Assembly (NCBI RefSeq): GCF_947172395.1
Contig: NC_069093.1
Location: 8,095,561 to 8,159,560 of the forward strand
Direction of reading: 5' to 3'
DNA: 64,000 bases
From: Bicyclus anynana
Taxonomy: Eukaryota > Arthropoda > Insecta > Lepidoptera > Nymphalidae
Positions within the stretch are counted from its first letter, which is position 1. Every line of letters starts with the position of its first letter. The notes beneath the pieces were generated by a model that saw only the letters and a program-made list of their open reading frames with translations, searched no databases and was not told where the DNA came from. The position numbers and the translations under genes are program-made. Shown in pieces: positions 15,201 to 30,200 of this stretch.

Positions 15201-18200
15201 ACAGACAGACAGACAGACAAATAATCGAAAAAAATATTTTTAGCTTCACCATCGATTATTTAACGCCCCCCAACAAAAATTTTCAAAATATCTTCAATGT
15301 ACATATTGTACAAAATGTACAGAATTCGTATTATAAGTATAGATTCTAGATGGCGCTAGTAGTACTCTATGCTACAGTTACGTTTGGTGTTACAAATGGT
15401 ATAAGTAAAATCTCAAATTGCGAATAAATGTATAGAATTTCACCAGTTTAATATTCTATCTATAGCAAAAGTATAGATACAAATAAAAAAAAGTAAATAA
15501 TGAATAACAACTGTTTGTTACAGCCGTCACAAACTCAAATGGCGTAGATCATGAATATAAAAACGCCTTACTAAAGGTCGTCCATGATGAAGAACCAAAA
15601 GGTGTGCCAATGGGCATTAATATCGAAGTAAGTATGAGTTACTAAAGTGCTGGAATGGCGACCTCGCACTAGTAAGCGCCGTGTTGGTCGACCCCCCCAC
15701 CAGGTGACTGACGACATCAAGCGAGTCGCAAGGATTCGCTGGATGCAGGTGGCTCAGTATCCTGATGTTTGGAAGTCCCTACAAAAGGCCTATGTCCTGC
15801 AGTGGACGTCCATCGGCTGATATGATGATGATGGTGATGAAGTATGAGTTTATTTTCCTTGGTGAAATGTTTATATGGTACTTTCAGCAGAAGGCTTCAA
15901 AAGTGGATTAAAAAAAAAACAATTTTGAATAACGGTTTTTTTTACATAATAATTCAGTAATTCAAAAATAATAAACTGGAATTTTTGTTGTTGTAAATGT
16001 AAACAACTATCACATCGTCAAATATATACAGTGACTGTACTAGTTTAAAAATAGATGTACTTAAAACTACATCTTTGATGTGGATGTTTACTAAATAACA
16101 ACTCGCATAAAATTATATGAAAGAACTGCCTTAGGAATTCTCTATGTGTCGTCATGAACATCGTTAAGAATATAAACAAATTAGTGAAAGAATTTTTGAA
16201 ATCGGACCAGTAGTTCCGAAGATTACCCCATTTATAGAATGTTACAAACTTACAAACTTTACCTCTTTATAATATTAGTATAGATATAGATAATAGTGAT
16301 ACAAACAATGGTTATAATATAGTAGGTATTATATACTAGAAAGCTGTATTTTAGCATGAGTAATGAGTATGTACATTTGTTATCAACCCATATTCGGCTC
16401 ACTGCTGAGCTCGAATCTCTTCTCAGAATGAGAGGCGTTAGGCCAATAGTCATCCACGCTGGCCCAATGCGAATTGGCAGACTTCACAGACGCAGAGAAT
16501 TGAGAAAATTCTCTGGTATGCAGGTTTGCTCACGATGTTTCACCGTTTGAGACACGTGATATTTAATTTCTTAAAATGCACACAACTGAAAAGTTGGAGG
16601 TGCATGCCCCGGACCGGATTCGAACCCACCCTTCCGGAATCGGAAGCAGGGGTCATATCCACTGGGCTATCACAGCTCTTATGTATGTACATGTACGTAC
16701 ATTAAATTGTAGTAAATACTTGAAAATTTAAGTAAAATATTATCACACTCAGATTTTTAATTCAATTGAATTAGATGATATGATAAATTCAAGTGTTCAT
16801 GAGTGCAAAATTGGGCACAACGTATAGAAACTTTGTCGAACTGATGGCCAAAATAATATTGAGAACCTTGTTGAGAAATTAGACGAGTATTTTGATTTTT
16901 ACATGTATAGGTAATATAATTCAAATTACATCACATTCAAATATTTTGTTTCAGAATCTCACAAAAGTGTACAAAGGACGTAAAAAGGCTGTAGATAATT
17001 TAAACCTTAGGATATATGAAAATGAAATAACAGTATTATTAGGTCATAATGGTGCCGGAAAGACGACTACCATATCTATGCTAACCGGTAAATATTAACT
17101 ACTTATTCCTAGAACTGTAGTACGCAAGCAATAAATGCATTAATTGATGACGGTTAGTAAATATATACTTACTTATACAGCATGATTCTAAGAATAGGTA
17201 AATACTTATTACTTGTAAATTGTTTACTCGCAGGTATCCCTCTGATATCCGGTAAGGTGCTGGTAGATATATTATTCTCTACTAGCTGACGCCCGCGACT
17301 TCGTTCGCCCTTAGACCTCTTTAATCCAGCCTTTACAGTAATATCGCTGTAAAAATGGAGTAACTTCTACCGTTTTCCCAACATTTCCCTTCACTGCTTT
17401 GCTCCTATTAATCGTAGCGTGATGAAAATTATACTATAACCTGCCCAGGAGTATGAAGAATAATTGTACCAAGTTTCGTTACAATCCGTCGAGTAGTTTT
17501 TATTTCTATAACGAACATACAGACAGACCAAAATTTTACTGATTGCATTTTTAGCATCAGTATCGATCACTAATCACCCCCTGATAGTAAATATATTTCA
17601 TGTACAGAATGGGGATGATGACTAGGTTTGAATATATTGATTTTCATGATACATTCGGGTACATAGGGTCAATGTTAACTAATTTATATATAAAAAGCAA
17701 AGATTTTCTGGATATTTCCAAAATAAATGAGATTATAAAATTTCAAAATCTATTAAAAATCTTTTATCGTAATTAGATGAAAATTCATACAATTTTAGCT
17801 TCCTTACATTAAATGTGACATTTTTTAATAAATGAACTATAAACATAAACGCACAAATAACAAAGATATTAGTAATTTTGTTTGAACGCACATACAAATC
17901 TAACGATCATTACATTGCCTACGACGTCATTAGTTCGTGCCATTTTGTATGGAGCGTTTTTCAGGGATCCGCGGCAGCGCCGCAAATCTAACCCTTTAAA
18001 TCCCTGTAGCTCCGAAAGTAATGACCGCAGATACCCTGTTTCTTCTACAAAATCTTCTCTCTTAATTTTTATACAATTTAAAAAACTGTCATCATCCCTA
18101 TTGACCTCTCTACAGATTTATTATAAGTATAGATTTTTAGTCTTCAATTTCATTATCAATGTCACGGGCGCTTTAATACGAGTAGTTACGTGATTGTTTA

Positions 18201-21200
18201 GCAAGTGAAAGTACTTCAACTTGACCTACATCGTTTACTATTTAGAATTATAGCCTTACATTTGTCAGGTTTCTCGATACTTGTGTCACAAGAACAACAT
18301 AAGATACATTTAAGTTTCTTTAAGCTAAACAAAAGAAAACCTACTGTTATTATTTATGCTATTTTTATATTTTTTGACAGTTTTAAGTTCAAAATCGATG
18401 TCCTGACTATTCATGTAGGTATGTTATACCTAAACGTCTTCATTGATTGATCTGACAACTAATGAAAAAGATTTTTTTTAATGTAATTTCGGAAATAATT
18501 GTATAACACACTAGAAGACGTCCCGTTACACCCGCGTAGTTCCCGTTCTTATGAAAATGCAGGGCTATACTACAGCCTTTCTTGATAAATACTGTTTACC
18601 AACAAACGAATTAAAAATGAGGGTATAAATCACTAGTTATTTCACACCTAATAATAATTTATATATACACCTAATAATAATAATATTTTATATTTTGATT
18701 AATAAGCTTAGAACAATTAGATATTTTATATAACATTTTATAAACAAACCATAAATAATTTAAATTAAATAAGTTATGATATGACATGCGTTTTCTACCT
18801 TCATTTCTAATTTCTTTTTTGGTAAACAGTACTCATCAAGAAAATCTGTAGTTAAAGGAAGATGTAGCTTTCTATTGTTAAGAGAATTTTCAAAATAGGT
18901 TTGTTAGATCCAGAGATCACCTCCTACAACCTAAACAAACGCACAAACTAGAGGTAGGTAACTTCTTTATAATCTATATCTATACTAATATTATAGAGGT
19001 AAAGTTTTTGGTATTGTAGGATGTAATCTCTGGAGCTTCTGAACCCATTTTGAAAATTCTTTTCCCACCATTAAGTCACGTTATTTGTGAGTGTCATAGG
19101 CTACACTAATCCCCGTATTATTGGATCGGCTAATATTAGTATAGATTAACAATCATCAACTTTATTGTGTCTAGTAAAATAAACATGACTCGCCTGTACA
19201 AAGTAACGTCGATAATTACTATAACTTTCTGAAATGTCAAATGTGCTCCATTATAAAAGCTCCCTTAATTCGTCATTTACCTGCCGTATTAACTGCCCCT
19301 TGTCACGAATTATTTTCAGACGTACGATTATATCTTATCATGATTATTATTTATCAAGTAATACTTTATTGAGGGTATTTCTAAATTAGGGGACTTTTGA
19401 AGTCACGAAGATTTTTTCAAGAGATATAACAAAACAATACATAGTGGGATATTCCATATACAAAGGGTAAAACTGTACCCCATTACTAAAAACCGTGTTA
19501 GATAGACAGTTGAAATTTTCGCAGATGATGTATTTCTATTGTCGCTATAGCAACATACTAAAAACAGAACATTTAAGAGGGCGAGCAAGATACGTGATTT
19601 CTTGCCCCCTTTTATGGATTGGTATGGAACCCTTTGTACGCGAGTCCGACTTGCACTAGGCCAGTTTATAGTTCTACAACAAAATCCGCGATTGCATGAC
19701 TATCCTTCTAAATGACATGCAAAATTCACGTACAATAACGTAAAATTTACACTAGTTTTTTCGCGGACCAAGTCAGGTTCGGTAGCTTATACAATAAAAT
19801 AGGGATGATGACTAGGTTTGAATATATTGATTTTTATGATACTTTAGGGTAAATAGGGTCAATGTTAACTAATTTATACATAAAAAGTAAAGATTGTCTG
19901 GATATTTGCAAAATAAATGAGATTACCTATAAAATTTCAAATCTGTTAAAAATCTTTTATCGTAATTAGATGAAAATTCATACAGTTTTAGCTTCCTTAC
20001 ATTAAATGTGACATTTTTTAATATATGACCTTTAAACATAAACGCACAAATAACACAGATATTAATAAGTAATTTTGTTTGAACGCACATACAAATCTAA
20101 CGATCATTACATTACCTACGACGTCATTAGTTCGTACCATTTTGTATGGGGCGTTTTTCAGGGATCCGTGGCAGCGCCGCAAATCTGACTCTTTATCTCC
20201 CTGTAGCTCCGAAAGTAATGATCGCAGACACCCTGTTCCTTTTACAAAATTGCTTTACTATTAGCATACTCTTAATTTATATACCATTTAAAAAACTTTC
20301 ATCATCCCTATTATGTCAGCACCTTAAGAACTTTTTATTTTCCCAAAGGTATGGTCCCACCGACGTCCGGCTCGGCGACCATCAACGGGTACGACATAGT
20401 GAGCGAGACGGAGCAGGCGCGCAAGTCCATCGGCATCTGTCCGCAGCACAACGTGTTGTTCCCTGATCTCACGGTCGCCGAACACATCATATTCTACTCG
20501 CGGTTAAAAGGAGTGCCCAAGTCGAAGATAAACGATGAGGTCGATCATTTCGTCAAACTTCTGGAGTTGGAGGAAAAGGTCAGTAAGCGTAGAAGTTAAA
20601 AGATCGCATTTAGGGTTTGTAGAGTAGCAGCCGTATTGCTATAAACCTCTTGTAGGTATTGTTGAGACGGAACTGGGGGTAAGCCAATCGACATTTGTCC
20701 GTAAAAGAATATGTTATTCCTTGTTCCCTGATGGCACGGTCTCCAATAATATTCTACTCGCGGTTAAAAGGAGTGCCCAAGTCGAAGATAAACGATGAGG
20801 TCGATCATTTCGTCAAACTTCTGGAGTTGGAGGAAAAGGTCAGTACACATAAAAGTTAATAGATCGCATTTGGGGTCTGTAGTGTAGCAGCCGTATTGTT
20901 AAAAACCTTCTGTAGGTATTGTTGTGACGGAACTGGGAGCAAGTCAATCTACATAGCAAGTCAAACTTCTGGAGTTGGAGGAAAAGGTCAGATACACAAC
21001 ACATAGAAGAACACATAGAAGTTAATAGATCGCATTTGGGCCTGTGCAAATATCGCAAGATGCAACGTAGCAGCCGTATTGTTATGAACCTTCTTTAGAT
21101 ATTGCTGAGACGGAATTGGGAGCAAGTCTATAGGCATATGTCCACAATATAACGTGTTGTTCCCTGATGGCACGGTCGCCGAACACATCGTATCCTACTT

Positions 21201-24200
21201 ACGGTTAAAAGGAGTGCCCAATTTGACGGAAGATAAACGATGAGGTCGATCCTTTTGTCAAACTTTTGGAGTCAGAGGAAAAGGTAAATACTTAGCAAAG
21301 AACACACTTAGGGTTTGTGCAAACATCGCAAGACATCCGTATAGTTATGAGGAAAACTATTGTTGGTACTGCTGAGACGCAACTTTGTCCGCAAATGTTC
21401 CCTGGTCTTACGCTGTAGAACACATAATATTCTATTCGCTGTTAAAAGATGCCCTTTTGACTTCTGAAGGTGGAGGAAAAGGTAAACTTAAGTGAAGGTC
21501 ACACTTCGTTCCGTTTCATATCTCGCGAAATAGCATCTTTGTATCTGTAAAACGCTCTTCTTCGTTATACATGGTGCTGCCCTGAACTGAAGAATAATCC
21601 CATTGCTAAAATTCTCAAATGTTTATTCGATCTTTCGATCTCCTCGATGAGTTTATGTTGACGTATTACATCTATAAAATTCTACAGAAGATTAGTCTAC
21701 GACTTGAAGATCAAGTCTCAAGTTATAGTCATAAATTGGAATCACTCTGGGACTTTAGTACTTCGATACTATAAATATTTAAATTTTCTATAGAGGGACG
21801 TGGTATCAAAGCACCTATCAGGCGGTCAGAAGCGACGGCTGTCCGTGGGGGCAGCGATGTGCGGGTCCTCTCGAGTGGTGTTACTAGACGAACCCACGTC
21901 TGGCCTCGATCCGGCGGCCCGGAGATCGTTATGGGATCTATTACAGAAAGAGAAAAGAGGTAAGATTAATATTATGTAGAGCAACTTTATTAAAACGTAA
22001 TAAGTAGTAAATATTTACTATTTTCCGTGAAGTTATGACAAGTCTGCTTACTGACAGAGGGCTTTTAAGACTGTACTGTTCAATGTTGGAGCATGTTTGG
22101 TAAATGTTTACCTATTCGATTAAATGCAAAGTCACACAAAGTCAGAGTTATTGTAGAAAATTGTAACGTATATCTCGAATTAAACGTTGTCAATTGTTTA
22201 TCAAAGACATCCCTAAAATAAAACCAGGATCTGTTCAAACGTGCGTATCCTGCTTTTACTGTTATTACTTTTACTATTATGAAGCTTTGTTTTAGGTCGA
22301 ACTATGATCCTAACAACGCATTTCATGGACGAGGCTGACGTGCTAGGTGACCGTATAGCTATCATGTCGGGCGGACGATTGCAATGTGTCGGTACATCTT
22401 ATTTCTTGAAAAAGCACTATGGAATTGGTTACAAACTGACTATAGTCAAAATGGATCATTGCAATGTACAGGATGTCACGAGATTCTTTAAGAATTACGC
22501 ACCAGACATTAAGGAAAACACCAATATCGGTAGGTATAACAAACTATTGAATACTCACAAATATTTATGTTCTGCGCTTCATATTTTATTAATGTCTTTA
22601 TTAATAGTAGATTGTTATACAAGGGGCTAAAAAGACCCATTATATACGAGGTATTTTTAGGGCCCGAGACGTAAGGCGAGGGCCGCGAGGGGTAATATGA
22701 CAGTGTTTTTAAGCAAGAGTAGTGAAAAATATTGTTTTTATTCTTTCACTTAATTTCTGGCATAGAAATTAATTTTCAATTCGTGTAACCGTTCAGCCCT
22801 ATGGTTTTTTTTAAATAATATAGGCAAAATTGTTTGGTTTCAGGATCGGAGTTGACATATATTTTACCAAACGAACATGTCAGTAAATTTCCAGAAATGC
22901 TTAAGAAATTCGAAGAAGAAAAGGAAAATCTAAAAGTGTCTAGTTACGGTTTGTCAGTAACGAGCCTTGAAGAGGTATTTATGAAGTAAGTACCTCTCAG
23001 TCTGTAACTATTCTAGACTAGCGGACGCCCGCGACTTTCAACCCTATTTCACTACTTTAAGGATTGAATTTTAAAAATTCTTGAATTACATTATATTTGG
23101 CATTTTTTTATGATTTATGAACAAATTTTTAAAACTGTAACTAAAATTAAGGACTTTCAACACCAACGTTTAATCCCTATTTCACCCCCTTATTTTATTT
23201 TCGCAATAAAAAGTATCCTATAACCTTATCCGTATTATAGTCTTAATCCGTGCCAAGTTTCATTTGAATTCATTCAGTAGTTTCAGATAAATTCTAGATG
23301 GCGCTAGTAGTACCCTATGCCACGGTACAAATGGTATAAGTGAAATCTCAAATTGCGAACAAATGTATAGAATTCTACCTGTTTTATTATAAGTATGATT
23401 ATTAATTATTATTATAAGTATATAAAATATAGATATAAGATAATGACTTTTGATAATGTTTGAAAAACGCTTATTTACCATTATTTGGCAGAGCGGGTGC
23501 GGAAGACAATGATGTGTCGTCCTCAAAGAAAAACAATTACAAAAGCTTGTACAACGACTGTGCCATAGTTCCGTTAGATGGACACCGGAATAATATAAGT
23601 ATGAGTGATAACTAATGATTACTTATAGTAGGGGAGCCCGGGATGCTAAATTTGCAGTTACTCGAGCATCATTGGGATCCATTACATTTGGTAGATTAAA
23701 TTATAGGAAGAATAAATGGATACTTTTTTCGCTTTTAGCTGAGGAAAAAAACTACAGCCTTTAAAAGCAATTTTCATTACTTTGGCTTACTGAAATTGTC
23801 AGAAAATTTTAGCGATTATTTAGGAGGTTATTTCCTTCAAAATAAGTAGAAATTAATCGCGCTCGTAACTCGAGAACTAAAATAAGTATAAGGGTTTTAG
23901 TTTGTAACTTTGAAACCTTGTGATTTTCGAAATGTGCAGTTTTTAGCTAACAACTCACCTACCTTATCTTAATATGACATGCTGGTTGAGTATTTCTGAA
24001 GTTAGTTTTTTTTTGGTTGCCCTAAACGTACTCACCAATATTAAGGGCTCATATTTGGTGTAAGTACTCAGCAACGTGCTAGGTATAGTTCCTTATGTTC
24101 ATCTGCCGTGCTCGAGTAACTGCAGAAATCCCCTCTTCGGCTCCCCAGCTATAATGAATGCTTTAGAAATTAGAACTTATTAAAAACGTTGTTTATTGCA

Positions 24201-27200
24201 GTAGACAACGAGCCAATACAAAAAGTGCGAGGGTTCAAACTATTAAGGAACCACATAAAAGCGATGTTCTTAAAGCTGGCCTACAATACGCTGAGGAACA
24301 AATTGGCTTCATTGATACAGATAATTACACCAATTATAAATATATCTATATCTGTATGGATAGCAAGGTCGTGGCGATTCATGACTCAGCTCCCATCATT
24401 GGAACTTAGTTTGGAAAGTGGTTTTAGGAAAACGGAAACTCTGATATCAGAAGGAGCTAATTTGACTGAAAACAGTTTAGAACGAAGAGCGATGATGGCA
24501 TATAAGGATTATTTTAAAACAGTTAATACCGCAAACATGCTATTGACGGACATTGGACAAATAGATTTAGGGAAATTTTATTTAAAATTGGTATGTTGAA
24601 TGTTGTTTACTTCATCTTTAACACAATCTCCCGATTGTATCAAAGACATTAAAATTTTGCATATGCACTTTTATTATATCATCATTCATCATTTTAAGAT
24701 ATGGTGTCCTTACCACCTCCACCTGGTGGAGGGTCGACCAACACTGCGTTTTCTAGTGCGGGGTCGCCATTCCAGCACCTTGTGACCCCAACGTCCATCG
24801 ACTCGAACCATGTGCCCCACCCATTGCCACTTCAGCTTTGTCGGTGACGACGACTGGTTTAGCTATGTCGGTGACTTTGGTTCGTCTGCGAATCTTGTAT
24901 CTATACTAATATTATAGTCAAAAAAGTCCAAAGTCAAAATTCATTTATTTCAAATAGGCTTAGTTTACAAGCTCTTTCGAAACGTCAGGTAATAAAATTA
25001 AACTTAAAATAATGGTGATAATAATTATTCAAAAACTTAAAATTAAGAGGGTTCCAAACGCGCCTTGGTGCGAGAAGAGCCCACAACAAACTCAGTCAGG
25101 CTTATCCTTTTTTTAGTTTATCACCATTTAACAATAGGTATATAAGTAGCATGTCATGTAATACATTTCATTTCCAAGCAATTTTGTCGTTTACGTAATC
25201 ATTGACACTATATTACGACTTTTCTATAAGCTTACGTTTATAATAAAGTTGAAGAGTTGTTTATTTGCTTGTTTGAACGCACTAATCTCAGGAAATACTG
25301 GCCCGATTTGAAAAATTCTCTTAGTGTTAGATAGCCTATTTATCGAGGAATGCTATGAACCATGCTAGGAACCTCACGGGTGAAACCGCGCGGCGTCAGC
25401 CAGTATGTTATATTAGAGTTCAATTTATAGCCGAACGTAAAACCGATTTCTGGCGTGGCGACGCTATATGATGGTATATATACAGTCTATATATGCAGTA
25501 GTGTGTACGGTGTGGCGACGCGTCGCCATGCGCAATCGACTGTGCGATTCTGTCCCACTCGATCCGGCGCTAAGCCATCTCTCGCTACACTGAGCTCGGA
25601 TACCTATAGTGTATACAGTGTTGTTTACTGCAGTACACATAACCTGTGTTTTACTTGAAAACATTATTTTTCTGATAATAAAATGTTTGACCGTGATAAT
25701 TTAGAGAGTGAGATGTTTCACATCTGCCAGGCGTCCCAAGACGGCTCACATGTTTTATAATTGTCAGAGTGAGGCAGACCAAGCCCGCGTCCGCTACGAG
25801 AACCTGGTGGGCGCCACGTTCGCCCCGCACCGCATCACCGCGTGGTTCAGCAACTACGGCTACCACGACTCGGCGATATCGCTGGCTCTTGCCAACAACG
25901 CCATATTGGACGCCCTCTCGCCGGGCAGCTCTTTGACTATCGTGAACCGTCCGCTACCGTACTCTATTGAGAATCTAGTAAGTATTATAGTTCTTATTTA
26001 TTTTTTAAATACTTTATTGTACGAAATAAAAACAATGACAAAGAAAATAGAAGAAAATTATTATACATATATACAAGTATGTGCAATTATTGATTATAGA
26101 AATATCTGCCAGACAACCTTTGGATAAAATAATTAATAAATTAATATGCAGGATAGTGCAAAAAAAATACTATAATATAAATACCTACACACAAAAAAGT
26201 AGCTAAAAAATAAATATATACATACTATGTAAGTATAAAATATACAATATATTTTATATTTATATATGTATGTATGTATTTTACATTTTTCTTAAATACT
26301 TTTGAAACTAAACTAAAGACATTTAAAGCAAAAATTCGATTGTGACTTTATTTGTTTACTGCTATAGACGCATTTTGATTTTTTAAAAGTGAAAGAATAA
26401 AATAATTAGATTAGTTAATTGACACCTCTTCAAGTTGGAGTGGTCTTTGGTTCCATCTGGTATTATTATTTAAAAATTATTAATAATTATTATTATAGGT
26501 CAAAGTGATGGCAAGTGGAAGCAGTATGGCATTTCAATTCGCCTTTAACATCGGATTCTGTATGGCGTTCGTGACGTCATTCCTCGTCCTTTTTGTCATC
26601 AAAGTGAGTCTGAATAATTATTATTTAATCCAACTGTTTCGTTATCTTTAATATTACATAGAATAAATACTAAATAATGACATGTATTTACAATAAAATA
26701 TTTACCAATAAATCACCCATATGGTTGCTAATTGTCAAAAAAATTGTCATTTTACTTTTACAGTTTTTTTATTATATGACAGGTTGGCTCTTGACTGTTT
26801 GCGACATTACCAGTATGCCAACCACTTGTAAAGAGAAATAGACATAAAGTCAACTACTAGCGAGTAGACCAAACCCATCTCATTCATCTTCACGCAACGA
26901 ATGAGATAGCATGATTTCCGGTTGTGCTGCTATTGGTTGACATTTGTCTATTTCTCTTCACAAGTTACGGGTATGTCATTTGGCCGCATTAATATTGACT
27001 AAAAAACTTCGAAAATTGTAATAGCTGCATTTAATGTACCAGGAGCGCACGAGCGGCGCGAAGCTCCTCCAGCGTGTGTCGGGTGTGCGACCTGCGATAT
27101 TGTGGACCACTGCGTTGATATGGGACTGGTTTTGGCTGCTCATGGTCTTCTTCGCTATAATACTGACGTTAGCTTTCTACCAGGAGAACACGTTGGCCAC

Positions 27201-30200
27201 ACCTGAGGAATTAGGTGACTTGAGTTTATTATCTATTACAGAATTGTTTTTGGAACGAAGTTCCTTGTCGCGCGTTGCGAAAGGGGGCTAGACGGAAAAA
27301 ATTAAGAACAAAAAGTTGTAACGACACTTTTTACCCGACTGCGTAAGAAGGAGGGTAATGTTTTTGCTATAGTTGTAAGCCGTGACCTGGAGACAGCTGG
27401 TGAGCTCCAGAGAGACCTCAAAAGGCCCCTCGTCCTTTGGAACGAAGTTCCTTTTGATGAGTGTTCGAAGATTTGATGGGATGGGATGCGATATCGACAG
27501 CGATAACGCTATTTATAGCGATGATAGCTATAGCGATAGCGATGATAGCTATAGCGAACGTCGTTCCATTCGGGTGTCCCTTGACACCTACCATTTTTGT
27601 TTTTTAAACTTTAGTGCACATTCTGTATTTGTCAACCGTAGCCCATAAAAATTCATTGCCTTGCAACAAAAAAACACTTAAGTATAATTATGCATTATGT
27701 TATTTTGGTGATTATAGATTATAATACAGATATTATATTACAATTTATAATTTTTCGCAGGCAGAGTGTTACTGGTGTTGGTGGTGTTTGCGTTTGCAAT
27801 GATACCGTTACACTATCTGGCAGCTTTTTATTTCGAAGCCGCCGCTACGGGGTTCTCGAAAATGTGTTTTATAAACATTTTTTCAGGTACGTAATTTTAA
27901 GATGATATGTTATACAAGAAAATTTTAAACTCTACTTATTTAAAGCGATTTTTTTTTACAATTTACTCTTAAAATAATAATCCTATTAGGTTCTAGATCC
28001 CAATGGGGATGATGACTAGATTTGAATATATTGATTTTTATGATACATTCGGGTGAATAGGGTCAATGTCAACTAATTTATACATAAAAAGCAAATATTG
28101 TCTGGATATTTGCAAAATAAATGAGATTATAAAATTTCAAAATCTATTAAAAATCTTTTATCGTAATTAGATGAAAATTCATACAGTTTTAGCTTCCTTA
28201 CATTAAATGTGACATTTTTTAATATTTGTACTATAAACATAAACGCACAAATAACAAAGATATTAGTAATTTTGTTTGAACGCCCATAGAAATCTAACGA
28301 TCATTACATTGCCTACGACGTCATTAGTTCGTGCCATTTTGTATGAGGCGTTTTTCAGGAATCCGCGGCAGCGCCGCTAATCTGACCCTTTAAATCCCTG
28401 TAGCTCCGAAAGTAATGATCGCAGATACTCCGTTACTTTTACGAAATTGCTTTACTATTAGCATACTCTTAATTTATATACAATTTAAAAAACTGTCATA
28501 ATCCCTATTGCTCTTTGGATTAAAACATATTTTTCTTCTACTCAGGTTGTATGCCGTTTCTGATAACAGAAGTATTAAGATTACCCGTAGTTGGTAATCC
28601 GTATTATGCACACATTTTCGACTGGCTCTTTTCGCCATTGCCCATCTATTGCATCAGCAGAAGTTTCAGGTATGTATATATAATCTATACTTTTATACTG
28701 ATACTACAAGCTACAAATAAGCAAACAAACATGTATTTGTTTGTTTGCTTGAACGCGCTAATCTCAGGAACTACTGGTCCGATTGGAAAAATTCTTTCAG
28801 TTTTAGATAGCCCATTTATCGAGCAAGGAGGAATAAATTATCCCCATATTCCTACGGGAACGGGAACCACGCGGCGTCAGCTAGTCACTGATATATCGTC
28901 GGTCTAGATGTGATAGTAAGTGTGCTAGTAAGTGCAAAATGACGAACTTTACGGGAGAGACAAGAAACATCTTTTAGGTATCACTAAAAGTCGTTTTATG
29001 CGACCAAAAAAGTTTTTAATATACGTACTACAAGATATTTACGGGCTACCACCGGAAAAGCTGATTGAAGCTTTCTCAAAATCATTTTTTACCAAAAATT
29101 GTTAGTTACGAGGTATCACATCGAGACCGACGATATTGTTTATTAGATAGAAGCAGGCGTTACTTTGCGGAAGTTCATCATGATTCATCATCATCTCATC
29201 ATCTCCTTACCCTTATCCCACTTAAGTGGGGTCGGAAAAATATGTCAATCTTTTCCATTCGTTTCTATTACTCGTCAACTCATCATCCACTCCTTTTACA
29301 CACATGTCCTCTTTCACACAATCCAACCATCTCTTCTTTGGCCTTCCTCTCCTCTTATGACCTTCCACTATGATTATATAATGATTTATTTATTTTGCTA
29401 TTATCCGCGAAAAGTCGACGAACCCATGTGACAACGTCACCCAGGTCTGACAATTGCACGTTGTAGAGTCAACATCTCCTGAGGATGCTCCGGTTTCGGG
29501 GTGAAACGTACGAAGAGAGTATTTTGTCGGACCTGGGTGACGTTGTCGCATGGGTTCGTCGACTTTTCGCGGATAATAGCAAAATAAATAAATCATTATA
29601 TAATGACGATATTGTTTGTCCGCAGGGACATGAGCCACTCGTCGTTCTCTCTGCTGGCGTGCGACGCGCTGTGCAAGCAGTTCGAGAACATCGACAACTG
29701 CACGCGCCTCACCGTGTGCCACAGGCTCAACGTGTCGGTTTGTTGTAGTAAGTGAGTCTTGTGCCTTACGTTTTACTTTTACTTTAATAGACTACAAGCC
29801 CTTCCTTGGAAAAAAATAACCTATGAAATGAACCAACGTGAACAACGCTTAGAAGGCTGTTACTATATCAGAAAATAACTATGCCGTCATTTCTGAGCGG
29901 TACATTTCGATAATTATTTATTTAAAAAAAATTAACTATAATTTTTGGGCGGCATAATTATTAAACATTATTGTATTAAATATATGGTACGGGGACGATA
30001 TTTACCTACGTATATTTTATTATATTAGTTAACGCAGACCTTGAAGTGTTGGAAATAAGCATTCAAATATTGAGTGTTCCTTTATTTTTTAGTCGAAGAC
30101 GACCCGTATTTAAAATGGAGCGAACCTGGTATCGGCCGATATCTGTTTATGATGACAATGGTGGGGATACTCGGCTTCACAGTTCTGTTGATCAAAGAAT

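Noticed and set aside
17882..18193. 103-codon open frame, and its relatives at 20079 and 20146
   Set aside because: They lie in MITE family M1 and its flanks, repeat with each copy and have no domain.
29390..29748. Open frames on both strands of about 90-110 codons
   Set aside because: Produced by the inverted-repeat element and the antisense of exon 22; no independent gene.
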